Shown here: piece by piece, positions 34,843 through 45,011 of the stretch
Layout of the letters: every line of letters starts with the position of its first letter
How positions within the stretch are numbered: the stretch's first letter is position 1
Assembly (NCBI RefSeq): GCF_000499845.2
Contig: NC_023756.2
Coordinates: 33,479,406 to 33,543,405, forward strand
Reading direction: 5' to 3'
DNA: 64,000 nt
Source of the DNA: Phaseolus vulgaris
Taxonomy: Eukaryota > Streptophyta > Magnoliopsida > Fabales > Fabaceae
Position numbers and translations under genes: made by a program
The notes under the pieces: model-generated
The model's input: only the letters and a program-made list of their open reading frames with translations
The model's database searches: none
Told to the model about the DNA's origin: nothing

Positions 34843-35864
34843 ATGCCACAACTAATGGACGTTAAAACACATTGCTTGCCATGAACCCAATTTTCAAAAA
34901 AGAAAAAAAAAAGTTGAGATTTTTACTTTTCCATGCTTCTTTTTTGGCATAGTGGTGAGTGGTGGTAACACCAAATCTTGGTTCTCTCTCTTACTTAGAT
35001 TAGACTGTCATGTTTTATTAGTTTTTATTTTTTATTATTTGTCCACTTGGAAACCTTTTTTTAAAGGCTTTTTTTAATATATCATGGCTTTGGCTAATAA
35101 TTTCTTGTTGTCCCTGGTTTGCTTGGTGCATTGTCATTTTGGTTTCTTCTTAATAAATAAATGTAAAGGCAATGAAACGGTATGGTTGGTGCCTGGCTTA
35201 TTTGTTTTCTATAAAAGCATGTTAAAGTCAGGACCATTCATGAAGATTTCGAGAAAAAAAGAAATTGTTGCATACCTACCCTTTCATGGTATACATTCTA
35301 ATTTTGCATATTTTACTAAGAAGGGATCGTGATTTCTGCAAGAGTTAGATCAGATTCATCTCCCACATTTTCTGAGAGATTAGACATTGATCTTGAAATC
35401 AATTCACATAACTTATCAGAAAATACCATAACTATTTTATTTCAATAATATAGAGTGATTTACTATAAAATTATTTTAACATTTTTCAATTGAAGAAAAA
35501 TATATTTCAATAGTTCATGATTATTATAAGTAACAAATTGTATTAGTTTTTTTATATTTCATATGAAAAAAAGAAAAGAAAAGGAAGAAAAGATAATAAT
35601 ATATTTCATTAATAAAAAAATTGTTATACTTACTTACATTGAGCTGATAAAACAGTTATAACTGATTGAGTATATAACTCAGAGTAGTTATAGTAGTTAT
35701 AACTGAGTTATCTATACCTATATATAAAGGACTCTGACTGCTCTAAATTGTTTTTCTATTTTATCCTTACTTAATATTTTATTTTATTAATTTATTTTGG
35801 TTATTTAGACATTTTATAATTTTAAAATTTAATAAAGCAGTTTTTTAATTTTTAATTTATTTGT

Positions 35865-36120
35865 TCTCACTTAACTACTTAACTGAGAGGAGAGTGAAAA
35901 GATTGAAACGTTAATTTTATTTTGTAGTCACCTAACTAGCATGAGAGTGGAGAAATTGGTCATTTTTCTGTTTTAAACTGATATTCTTCTTTATTAAATA
36001 AACAATTTTTTTAATTTTAAAATTTTATTTTATTTGTTCTCACTCAACTAGCAGGAGAGTTGGAGAGATTGGTAGTTTATTTTATTTTATGTGTGGTCAC
36101 TTAACTAGCAGGAGATTGAT
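35865..36120 (+). repeat. Diverged direct repeats around CTCAACTAGCAGGAGAG
   Basis: Related blocks occur at about 35868 (CTCACTTAACTACTTAACTG), 35928 (GTCACCTAACTAGCATGAG), 36040 (CTCACTCAACTAGCAGGAG) and 36094 (GTCACTTAACTAGCAGGAG). Three of them are followed by GAGAGTGG/GAGAGTTGGAGAGATTGG. They alternate with T-rich spacers containing TTTTATTTTATTTGTTCTC. Confidence 0.6.
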
Positions 36121-36243
36121 TATCAGAAGAAGTTTTGAATGTTGAGCAGTTTTTTATTTTTTCTCTCTCTTAGTTTATCTCTCTCCTTCCTCAAATCTCT
36201 TAAAACTCAATAACATATCTCTCATACATACAAATACACATAA

Positions 36244-36246
<3 letters not shown>

Positions 36247-36273
<27 letters not shown>
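36247..36273. repeat. (TA)n microsatellite
   Basis: TA dinucleotide run of about 27 bp in the intergenic region. Confidence 0.9.
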
Positions 36274-36278
<5 letters not shown>

Positions 36279-37517
36279 TTTTAAAAAAAAACTAAAAAAT
36301 GCACGGACTATGTTTCCATTGATAACTGATAAAACAGTCACAATTAATAAAAACATTTACAATTGAAAAGTTAGTAATAACTGAAAATCTAAAATATTAT
36401 ATGAGATTTTTTTTTATTATCTAATAACGTCAACAAATTAACATGTATATACTTCATGTTCAGCTTGGTTAAATTATTTTAAATTAATAAAACCTTCTTC
36501 AACTCCAATATTTTTAAACAGTGCTTGATATATTAGGTATTTTTAAACTACTTCATTCCAATTTTATTATCAAATCATAGATGAAGGATAACTTTATCAG
36601 ATTTTATAAAAAAAAAAATATGTAACTTAATAATGTAAAAAGATTTTACATTCTCTTTTAATTACAATGGTATAAATTAACATTGTTCATTCCTTGTGAT
36701 TTGATTAAATACTAATGGACAATATAAATACATGAAAAATCAATTACTTCTATAATAGCTACTTTAAAAAATTGTAGCTGAAAATATTTATGATTTATTC
36801 ACTATGTAAAATTTTACGTGTTTAAATTAATTTTCAATTACTCCATTTTTTTTTATTTCTAAAGTGCATTTTGGTGGCACCACAAAAGAGACTCATTCGT
36901 AAACATGCAATTGTCGTTCCTTTTGTAAAAGCCTATGCACCTTAACAGAGGTCATATCATAATAAAACTTTGCGGCTTTGCCATTTTCACTAAACCCATT
37001 TTCTATATCGTTGGGATTTTTATTTTTTTTCAAAATATACCCATTCAAAAGAAATTTCCTCAAATAAACTTTTTTCTGCTTTAATTTCCAAATTTATTTT
37101 ATTTTGTTTTTTATTCATATTGAGAATTCAATTTCTAATTAATTAAATTTTACTCAATTTTTAACCATGAATAGTGTCATTATATATTTTTTCTTTTTCC
37201 CTCTCTAATTTTAAAAAGAAATTTGAAAAATCAAATTATATTTTAGCTTTTCAAGAATAAATTTTTGATTATTTTTTAGTACAGATATGTGTAAATTGAG
37301 AATTTAATTTCCTAGAAATCGAATTCTCAATCTAGTCACTCCCACACTAAAAATTGATCTGAATTTGATTCTCGAATACCCTAATTTGAACCTAATTCTT
37401 TATAAAAATGAAAAAAAAATGTGAGCTATTTCATGTTGAGAATTTTTTATATTTTTATTTTTTATTTTTTTAAAAAAACTTTCATCTTGACATCTCAACT
37501 AGGCTGACAGTTCCGTA

Positions 37518-37708
37518 ACAACAATCATTCGTCATCACATGAAAAAAATATTATTAAAAAACAAAAACAAAAATACAAAAATATGGAAAAGCAGAGCAAA
37601 ACTCATATGTTAACAAAAACACAACAATCATTTTTCATCACATGAAAAATGTATTATTAAAAAAAATACAAAAATATGGGAGAACTAGATCAAAACTCAT
37701 ATATTAAC
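37518..37708 (+). repeat. Tandem duplication interrupted by element E
   Basis: Two similar copies of about 100 bp run from ACAACAATCATTCGTCATCA (37518) and ACAACAATCATTTTTCATCA (about 37620). Both end in AAAACTCATAT.TTAAC. After TTAAC, copy one continues AAAAAC, while copy two is cut by the LTR of element E. The missing AAAAAC is found at 46845, just past the other LTR. Confidence 0.8.
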
Positions 37709-38158
37709 TGTACCTGAGTGGAGAGATGGGGCCCAGACACGGTCGGTTGATGTAGTATAATTACTGATGTGTCGATCTTCCTCTTCTTCGGTCGGTCGTT
37801 CCTTCTTGGTGTCTCCTTCGGTCGGGCGGGGGAGGGTACCTGCGAAGGCACTCCGACGCTCAAATAAGTGAGAGATTCTAAGTGTGGTTTAGTAAGTGGA
37901 TGAAAAACGTACCTTTCTTTGGCCTGAGCACAGTATTTATAGGATTGCCTAGTGGACTTTCTGTTCCTTGGGCTTAGGGTGGTTATGAGTAAATCTTGTC
38001 AGTTATGTACCGGGATACCCGGAGAACATATCTTCTTTAATCACGTTCTCCTTATTTTTCGGAGGTGTATCTTAACCGCTTTAGGTTATCGCGTAAATAT
38101 CATTTATTATGAATTTGGTCGGTCGGCCACGTGTGTCCGTCCGGTGCCTACCGGTACA
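37709..38158 (-). repeat. Element E 3' LTR
   Basis: 450 bp, TGTACCTGAG to CCGGTACA. On the minus strand TATAAATA lies at 37934-37941. It is directly preceded (minus sense) by the polypurine tract at 38159-38171. Confidence 0.93.
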
Positions 38159-38171
38159 CTTTCCCCCCAGG
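38159..38171 (-). other. Element E polypurine tract
   Basis: On the minus strand CCTGGGGGGAAAG abuts the TGTACC end of the 3' LTR, as required for plus-strand priming. Confidence 0.85.
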
Positions 38172-38382
38172 CTCGAGGTGAATAAAATCCGAAGAGTCGT
38201 AATGATTGTTGGGGTTTCCGAGGTGTCAGACATTAATTATAACGGTATGATTGGACGTTCGCTTTTTGTCGAAGGCGACGGAGATGGATCTTACGGTGTA
38301 GGTTAAGTGACGATTCGTCTTCCGGCTGATAGAGGTCCTAGGATGAATTCATATCTAACGGATGAGGGTGAGAAGGAAATGC

Positions 38383-38390
38383 TATAAATA
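38383..38390 (+). promoter_or_regulatory. TATA box upstream of the antisense gene of element E
   Basis: TATAAATA in the context TGCTATAAATAGCGCTCC on the plus strand, 142 bp before the ATG at 38532. The element's own promoter is in its LTR on the other strand, so this looks like a dedicated promoter for the antisense gene. Inference from sequence only. Confidence 0.55.
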
Positions 38391-38531
38391 GCGCTCCCAT
38401 TTGCAGGGATACCACGTTTCCTTGAATTCGGCATCCGAGTCGCTCCGATTGCCGAGTCCATATTGCGAGTTGTGTTGCTCTACGATCTGTAATTGTTGAC
38501 CGAGCATCGATTCGTGAACGAAAGGTTAGTT

Positions 38532-40289
38532 ATGTCGTCTCAACTTTCTTGAAATAGAATAGTAAGTAGAGAGTCGAGCGAGAGTGGGGAGTCATCGTCC
38601 GGTAGTAGCGAAAGTACTAGTGGGTATATGGGTCCGACGAATGACTGGGTTGAGAGTGCCATTAGAAATACCGCTACGACGCTTAGGAAATCTGATGACT
38701 TGGATAAAGTGATAGCAAAGGCCCCCCTCGTACGTTCGGGTCTACCGTCGGACATCGTAGTTGCCGAGATATGTGGGTACACCGACCGCGTGTGTCATGG
38801 GAGGAAAACGCCCCGGTAGATTTTTTTCTTTGTTTACAACACTTTGTTTGTTGATTTAAGAGTGACCTTGCCATTTGATGAGTTTACGGCGGATGTGCTA
38901 AGGTTTCTCAACCTAGCACCTACTCAGCTTCACCCGAACTCATGGGCGTGCTTACAGGCCTTCCGAATGGTGTGTCAACTTTTTGACCTGACGCCTAGAG
39001 CGGAAGTTTTCTTGTTTTATTACAACACGTATCCGTCCAACCCAGTGAGTTGGGTTTCGTTGGTGAGTCGTCCTAGGAGTGTGCGTTTTGCGGCTTTCAC
39101 CACGTCATACAAGAACTTCAAGGAAAGATATTTCAAAGTGTTGTGGAGCCGGACGACCGAGAACATTTTTACCTGGCCGAGGGTGGTACCAAGTTTCCCT
39201 TTCATTGGACGCAGAATCCAACCTCTCTTACTACTAATTCCCGAACGGCCGTGTCGGTGTTGGGCAAGGCTGAAATGGCGGTATTCGACCAGCTCCCTCA
39301 CAAGTTGCCCACGAGGGAGATAATATTTCATTATATACGTCGTCTGACCCTTGGGCGGATTTTGTTGGTATGTTACTTTGCAATTTTGGTTGGTCGGATT
39401 GTTTCATTAATAGTGTATAATTCATGTATGTTTTGCAGAGATAATGACTCGGACGGATGCATCCCTTAACGCTTACATGAACGACTTACGCCGACAAAGG
39501 AATCGGTAGGTGGGTTCGCTTGAGGCGAGCGGGGCATTGGCAGTTCGGCCGGCCACGACGGTACCTGCTGTGGGTGTTTCGGCCGCGGCGGCTGCCAAGA
39601 AGAGGGGACGACCTTCTAAAGGGAATCAAGAAGGCCGAGCCGGGCCCTCCCGAGCGACCTCTAAGCCAACATTGCTATCGGCCGGTATGGAAGTAGCGGC
39701 CCATTTGCAGGTGGAACTGACCGCGGAGGAGAATGAAGTTTTTTCTACCATCCCCACAACCAAGTTGATGGTGGAAACGTTGGAGTTACAAAGTCGAGCG
39801 CTCATAGCGAGCCGAACGGTCGTCGAGGAGCTCGAGAGAGTGACGACCGTCATTGTTCCTCGTTTAAAGAAGGAGGTAACCGAGGCCAACCAAGCTTCGA
39901 AGGTGTCGACCGAGATGGCCGAAAAGCTGAAGGGCCAGATAGAAGAGAAACAGGCGGCCATAAAAGTGCATGAGGAGCAGAAAAGGGGCCTCGAGGCGCA
40001 GCTAAAGGAGGGGGCCGACCGGGAGGAGGTTCTAAAAGCTGAAGTGGCTAAGTGTCAAGACTTCATGCTTCGCATTAGTGAGGAGTACTTCTGGTTGGGC
40101 ATCCAACAAGCGGCTTGTTTGCATGGGATACCGGCGGAGGACGACCGGTATGATATAGAGAAGGTGGTGGTGGATGGAGAGCTGGTGCCGACCAACCCCA
40201 TTGACAATCCTAATGAGGAGGCCGAGGCGGAGACCCCTGGGCCACAACCAGACGCCTCGTTTGATGAATTGATGAACAATATTCAGTAA
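38532..40289 (+). pseudogene. Antisense gene of element E (Transposase_28-like plus coiled coil)
   Basis: Runs opposite to gag-pol. From ATG 38532 the frame reads a Ser/Glu-rich N-terminus, then FFFVYNTLFVDLRVTLPF and LAPTQLHPNSWACLQAF. I recognise this block as the 'putative gypsy type transposon' (Transposase_28) family. KFPFHWTQNP and LDQLP-type blocks follow after a frameshift near 39140. A candidate GT-AG intron (39368-39438) precedes MTRTDASLNAYMNDLRRQR. The last open stretch (39510-40289) is Ala-rich with AAAKKRGRPSKG, a DNA-binding-like AT-hook motif, then a long coiled coil and an acidic end. In-frame stops at 38550 (TGA), 38817 (TAG) and 39507 (TAG) make it non-functional. The intron phases do not join cleanly in the present copy. 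Role unknown; comparable antisense genes (gene23 of Grande) are known. Confidence 0.75.
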
Positions 40290-40439
40290 AATATTGTTGG
40301 ACCCGACATGTGGGCAATATACACTTGTATTTTGAATATTTATAATTTTAGTTGGTATGTTTATGATCAGTCGGGTAGTATATGTAACTACTTTTTGAGG
40401 AGAAGTGCATAGGCCGAAGGGGTTATAATTTCTGAACCT

Positions 40440-40790
40440 GGGTAATAGATGGTTTAGTTTATACAAGTAATGATTTATTAATGCGGATACCGAACGAGGC
40501 ATAGATTGTTCAGTTGACACGAGTAATAATTTGATAATTCGGATGCCGAACGAGGCATAGGTTGTTTCAGATTACACAAGTAATAATTTAATAATTCGGA
40601 TGCCGAACGAGGCATAGATTATTCCAATGACAAGAAGCAATAATGAGTGCCGAACAAAGAATAGACAATTCTAATTACGTTAAAGTAATAATTTGATAAT
40701 TCGGATGTCGAACGAGGCATAGATAATTCTGATTACGTTAAAGTAATAATTTGATAATTCGGATGCTGAACGAGGCATAGATTGTGAGTA
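40440..40790 (+). repeat. 57-bp tandem repeats in the 3' region of element E
   Basis: Six units of 47-58 bp. The block CGAACGAGGCATAG (or a close variant) starts at 40491, 40547, 40604, 40651, 40709 and 40767. Each unit also has AGTAATAATTTGATAATTCGGATG. The array lies between the antisense gene and the integrase end, the hypervariable 3' region where Tat elements are known to carry tandem repeats. Confidence 0.9.
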
Positions 40791-40909
40791 ATAAAAGAAA
40801 TAGGAGAGACTTGGATTCTGGTTTATAGTGCCTCGTTAAAACCTTCTCGGTCGTAAACCCTCCTTAGGGAAAAACCGACCGAGCGAGGAAAGAGTACACC
40901 CTCATTAAT

Positions 40910-42229
40910 TCAACTGTAATAAAATTTGAGATGCGTGGCATTCCACGTTCTCGGTATGTCCTTCCCAGATAAATGTTCTAAGTAATAAGCTCCACCAGCC
41001 ACTGTATCTGCTATGCGGAATGGTCCTTCCCAATTGCTAGAGAACTTGCCGCCTTCCTTCCGGGCGTCACCTCGCATTCGCCATACTAAGTCACCTTTAT
41101 GGAACAGTCTCGGTTTGACCTTGGAATTGTATCGTCTGACTGCCCAGATTTTGCATGCTTCCTCTCGAATTTTACACTTGTCCCGAAGTTCGTTGATGAG
41201 ATCTAGGCCGACTGAGAGACTTTCCTTGTTCAGATCAAGATCAAGGGCTTGCCGACGGAGAGAAGGTTCTCCAATTTCGACGGGGATCATGGCTTCAGTG
41301 CCATACGTTAGGCTGTACGGCGTTTCTTGTGTAGTCGTCCGAGGGGTACAGCGATATGCCCATAAGACTTCTAAGAGTTCTTCAGTCCAGTTACCCTTGG
41401 CTGGGCCGAGACGTTTCTTCAGCTCGTTCAGAATGACCTTGTTTGCAGCTTCTGCTTGGCCGTTTGTTTGCGGATGTTCGACCGAACTGGCGATGTGTTT
41501 GATGTGGAGCTTCTCGTAAAATTCAGCTAACGTCCGGTCGGTAAACTGCCGACTGTTATCGGTGATGATGATCTGTGGAAGGCCGAAACGACAAACAATA
41601 TTTTTCCATATGAAATTTTGGACATTGCGAGCGGTGATCGCGGTCAGAGGCTTGGCTTCAATCCACTTGGTAAAGTAATCAATGCCGACCAGTAAGAATT
41701 TACATTGGCCTTTACCGGGGGCGAAAGGGCCAATGATGTCCATACCCCATTGGACGAACGACCAAGGTGATAACATAAAATGAAGTTCCTCAAGTTTTTG
41801 GTGGGACAAAGTACCAAACTCTTGACATTTAAGGCATTTCTAGACAAAATTGGTGCAGTCGCCTTGGATGGTCGGCCAATAGTATCCGGCTCGGAATACT
41901 TTGGCGGCCATTGTTCGTGCGCCTGAGTGAGTGCCGCAAATACCTTCATGCAATTCCCGGACGACATAGGAATCTTGATCGGGTGTCAAACATTTAAGGA
42001 GTGGTCGGGTATAACCACGACGATAAAGATCGTCGTCGATTAAGACGAACCGAGCAGCCTGTTGCTTCATGGTTTTTTCACCTTGAGGACCACATGTACC
42101 ATCAAGTAAATATTGCTTAATTGGGGTAATCCAAGTAGATTCCGAGTCAGTCGTTAGACATTCCTGTAGGTCGATGCTTGGGCGTGCAAGCGTAACATGG
42201 ATGACCGACCGGTGTATTCCTTTACATTT
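40910..42229 (-). pseudogene. Element E integrase
   Basis: Inserts element DNA into the chromosome. The minus-strand reading has the zinc-binding HHCC region (ELHEGICGTHSG ... then KCLKCQEF, about 41985-41825) with a TAG between the H and C pairs at about 41838 (consistent with CAG-to-TAG). The catalytic core follows: DIIGPFAPGKGQCKFLLVGI with DYFTKWIEAK, TDNSRQF, and HPQTNGQAEAANKVI (the D, D, E residues). A C-terminal module is present (WEGPFRIADTVAGGAYYLE) ending at 40910. The 299-residue core-plus-tail frame is unbroken. The TAG before it prevents a full polyprotein. Confidence 0.88.
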
Positions 42230-43072
42230 CGTGGTTGCCAGCCGGGACAAGACGTTCGCGCGAGTATTGTGATCGCGTCGAACGTGTTGCATGGATATCT
42301 CTGAAAATGTGCTCATCAGCTGTTTGACTAAGTGATAGTATCGCTGCAGAAAGCTTTCTCGGACTTCATACTCGTCATTAAGCTAACCGATGACGAGCCT
42401 ATAATCACTTTTACAAATTAACTTAGCGATTTCCAATTCTTGAGCGAGGCGTAAACCGGCTATAATGGCCTTATATTCGGCCTGATTGTTCGAAGTTTTG
42501 AATTCAAATTTTAAGGCTTGCTCGATAACAATCTCGCCGGGTCCTTCCAAAACGACTCCAGCGCCGCACGACCGCTTATTGGAAGAGTCGTCCACGTATA
42601 AAATCCACGATGAGTGTGCAATCCCGGACGAGGAAGGAGTGAGTTCGGCTGCAAAGTCAGCAAGGGCTTGCGACTTGATAGCCCCTCGTGGTTGGTACTG
42701 AATATGGAATTCTGATAATTCTATTGTCCATCCAATCATTCGTCCGACTAAATCTGGTTTAGTGAGAATTTTTACAATAGGGTAATTTGTCCGAACAATA
42801 ATACGATGATTTTGAAAATACATACGCATCCGTCGGGCGGTAATGATGAGAGCCATAGCCACCTTTTCAATCATTTGGTATCGGACCTCGGCGCCATGGA
42901 GGGCGCGACTAACGAAATAAACCGGACGCTCTTCAGAATTAATCTCTTGCACCAAGACTGAACTAACAGCTTCGTTAGAAATAGCTAAATATACTATAAT
43001 CGGCTCTCGGGTATCCGGTTTCTGGATGACCGGTGGGGAGGACAAAAAGGTTTTCAATTGGAGGAAGATTTC
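42230..43072 (-). pseudogene. Element E dual RNase H region
   Basis: Two RNase H-type domains in series. The first follows RT directly (TFLSSPPVIQKPDTREPIIV, VYFVSRALHGAEVRYQMIEK, RRMRMYFQNHRIIVRTNYPI). The second starts WILYVDDSSNKRSCGAGVVL, continues FKTSNNQAEYKAIIAGLRLA, and ends SRLATTK near 42230. A second, archaeal-type RNase H is known as a mark of the Tat lineage. In the second domain TAG at 42383-42385 replaces Gln in the LVIG(Q)LN block. The region would degrade template RNA during reverse transcription. Confidence 0.85.
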
Positions 43073-44161
43073 CTAACATTCAGCCGACCACTCAAAGCGA
43101 GATGCTTTTTTCAATAATTGGACTATGGGTCTTGTTTTTTCTGCAAGCTTAGGAACAAATCTGGACAAGGCGGTGAGCCGACCGATGAGTCTCTGAATTT
43201 CTTTAATGGAGTTGGGGCTCCTCATTTCGGAAATGGCTTGACATTTTTCTGGATTAGCTTCTATGCCACGGTGAGTAAGCATAAAACCTAAGAACTTTCC
43301 TCCCTCGACGCCAAACGCGCATTTGTCAGGATTGAGTCGCATCCGGTGCTGCTGGAGAGGTTGGAAAACTTCTTTTAGGTCAGCAACATGTTGCTTACAT
43401 GAGTCAGATTTGACAACAATGTCATCGACGTAGACTTCAACATTCCGGTCGATCATGTCGTGGAACACATGATCCATTAACCTTTGATAAGTGGCCCCGA
43501 CGTTTTTGAGTCCGAAGGGCATAACTTCATAGTAGAAGTTGTCGGAATCAGTCATGAAGGCCGTCTTCTTTCGGTCGGCCGGGTGCATTTGGATTTGATT
43601 ATAACCTGAATAGGCATCGAGGAAGCTAAGAATGTGATGCCCGGTCGCCCCGCCAACTAGACGATCAATGGTAGGTAGAGGATAAAAGTCTTTTGGGCAT
43701 GCCTTATTGAGGTCCGTGTAATCAACGCACATTCACCATTTTCCATTCGCTTTCTTTACCATAACTACGTTGACTAGCCATGTAGTGTAATGGGCTTTCC
43801 GAATGAATCCAGCTTGTAACAATTTATCAGCTTCGTCACGTGCGGCTTGACGTCGTTCCTCTCCTAGATTTCTTTTCTTTTGAGCTATTGGCCTAGCTTC
43901 TTTATATAGTGATAATCGATGAGTAATGACCTTCGGGTCTACGCCAGGCATGTCAGCTGTCGTCCATGCGAAAAGATCAGCATTTTTCGCAAGCGTCATG
44001 CCGATGGCTTTTCGGTCGTCCGGCTTCAGTGAGGTGCCAATATGTGTAGCATGGCGATCATCACAGAGTGGGAATGGATGTAAATCTTCTCCTGCTTCCA
44101 TACGGGGATTGTCCATACGAGGATCGAGGTCAACAAGGGCTATCATATGGCGACGGGACAT
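43073..44161 (-). pseudogene. Element E reverse transcriptase
   Basis: Copies element RNA into DNA. The minus-strand reading has a leader (ADMPGVDPKVITHRLSLY), the first RT blocks (GFIRKAHYTTWLVNVVMVKK), DYTDLNKACPKDFYPLPTID, SFLDAYSGYNQI, MPFGLKNVGATYQRLMD and the catalytic YVDDIVVKS. The thumb and connection end FEWSAEC. TGA at 43733-43735 separates NGKW from MCVDY and fits a CGA-to-TGA change; TAG at 43073-43075 ends the frame. Near 44165 the frame shifts relative to the protease. The catalytic Asp pair is intact, so damage is by stops and one indel only. Confidence 0.88.
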
Positions 44162-44205
44162 ACGCCTTCCTGAATGTCGAGTCGGGGATCATCCTCTTGT
44201 GGGAG

Positions 44206-44840
44206 TCAGTCGTCCGGATTGACCGTGCAGAGCCGCCGAGTTGGCTCACTTTTCAAACTCGCAACATAACATTCTCTAGCAGTTTTTTGATCGACATGGA
44301 TTGTTGCAATGTCGTCATTTGTCGAGGGGAATTTCATGGCTAAGTGTGGGGTGGAAACAATGGCTTTTAACCTGTTGATGGACGGACGACCGAGGAGGAT
44401 GTTGTAGGAAGTTTGGGCGTTAACTAGAAGATATCGTACGTTTATTGTTTTATGGAGACCGTCTTCCTCGCCAAAGGTTGTATATAAGTCTATATACCCC
44501 TTAGTGTCGACCCGTTCACCTGAGAATCCTACAATTTGTTCATTGTAGGGTTGAATATCTGCTTCTGAGATGCGCATTTTCTGAAAGATTTCCCAGTAAA
44601 GTATGTCGACTGAGCTACCTTGGTCTACCAAAGTCTTGGCAATTGCGAACTTGTCAATCTCCACAGTAATCACCATAGGGTCGTCCTGGGCTGGATCTAT
44701 GGCTGTGAAGTCGTCATCAGTGAAAGTGATCGGAGGTATGTGTGGACGCCTTCTCGTAGTAGTATGAGCGGACTAAATGGCCCGGAGATGTTTCTTTCGG
44801 GCGGAATTAGAGCATCCGCCACCGGCAAAGCCTCCTGCTA
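44206..44840 (-). pseudogene. Element E protease region
   Basis: The minus-strand reading MVITVEIDKFAIAKTLVDQG followed by SSVDILYW is the aspartic-protease active-site region (D-Q-G-S-S form of Tat elements). Upstream are GGFAGGG and RRRPHIPPITFTDDDF, and downstream LLGRPSINRLKAI. A TAG lies near 44773 (after LRAI) and TGA at 44206 ends the frame after VNPDD. The enzyme would cut the Gag-Pol polyprotein. Confidence 0.82.
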
Positions 44841-45011
44841 TGTAGTTTATTTCGTGGTTTGGTTCACCCAAGGTAACTGGTCCGGCAATCATATTGATAA
44901 CTTCGCAAACTCGTTGGCGAGGTCGGGCGTTTCGGTCGGGACTGGTGCTGCGGGCGCCCGTACGCCGAACGGGGCTTTCACTGCGTTTTCGTGAAACCTA
45001 GCCATGGTCAG

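Larger units (their letters stand above)
34845..37703. other. AT-rich intergenic region
   Basis: No gene supported. It holds a diverged repeat cluster (35865-36120), a (TA)n tract (about 36247-36273) and a 103-bp tandem duplication (about 37518-37708), described separately. Confidence 0.5.

Noticed and set aside
35084..35332. Open frame of 82 codons with a hydrophobic start
   Set aside because: No homologous family recognised, AT-rich intergenic context, no supporting promoter or partner exon.
39368..39438. Firm call of an intron in the antisense gene of E
   Set aside because: GT and AG ends are good and the length is plausible, but the reading phases on the two sides do not join in this mutated copy, so it is mentioned only as a candidate.
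40032..40520. Open frame of 162 codons on the minus strand in element E
   Set aside because: It overlaps the coiled-coil part of the antisense gene and the start of the tandem repeats; composition fits a shadow frame.
40440..40790. CRISPR array
   Set aside because: The repeats are contiguous 57-bp units without unique spacers, inside a plant gypsy element.
41013..41519. Open frame of 168 codons on the plus strand within element E
   Set aside because: It is the antisense of the integrase frame and has no recognisable motif.
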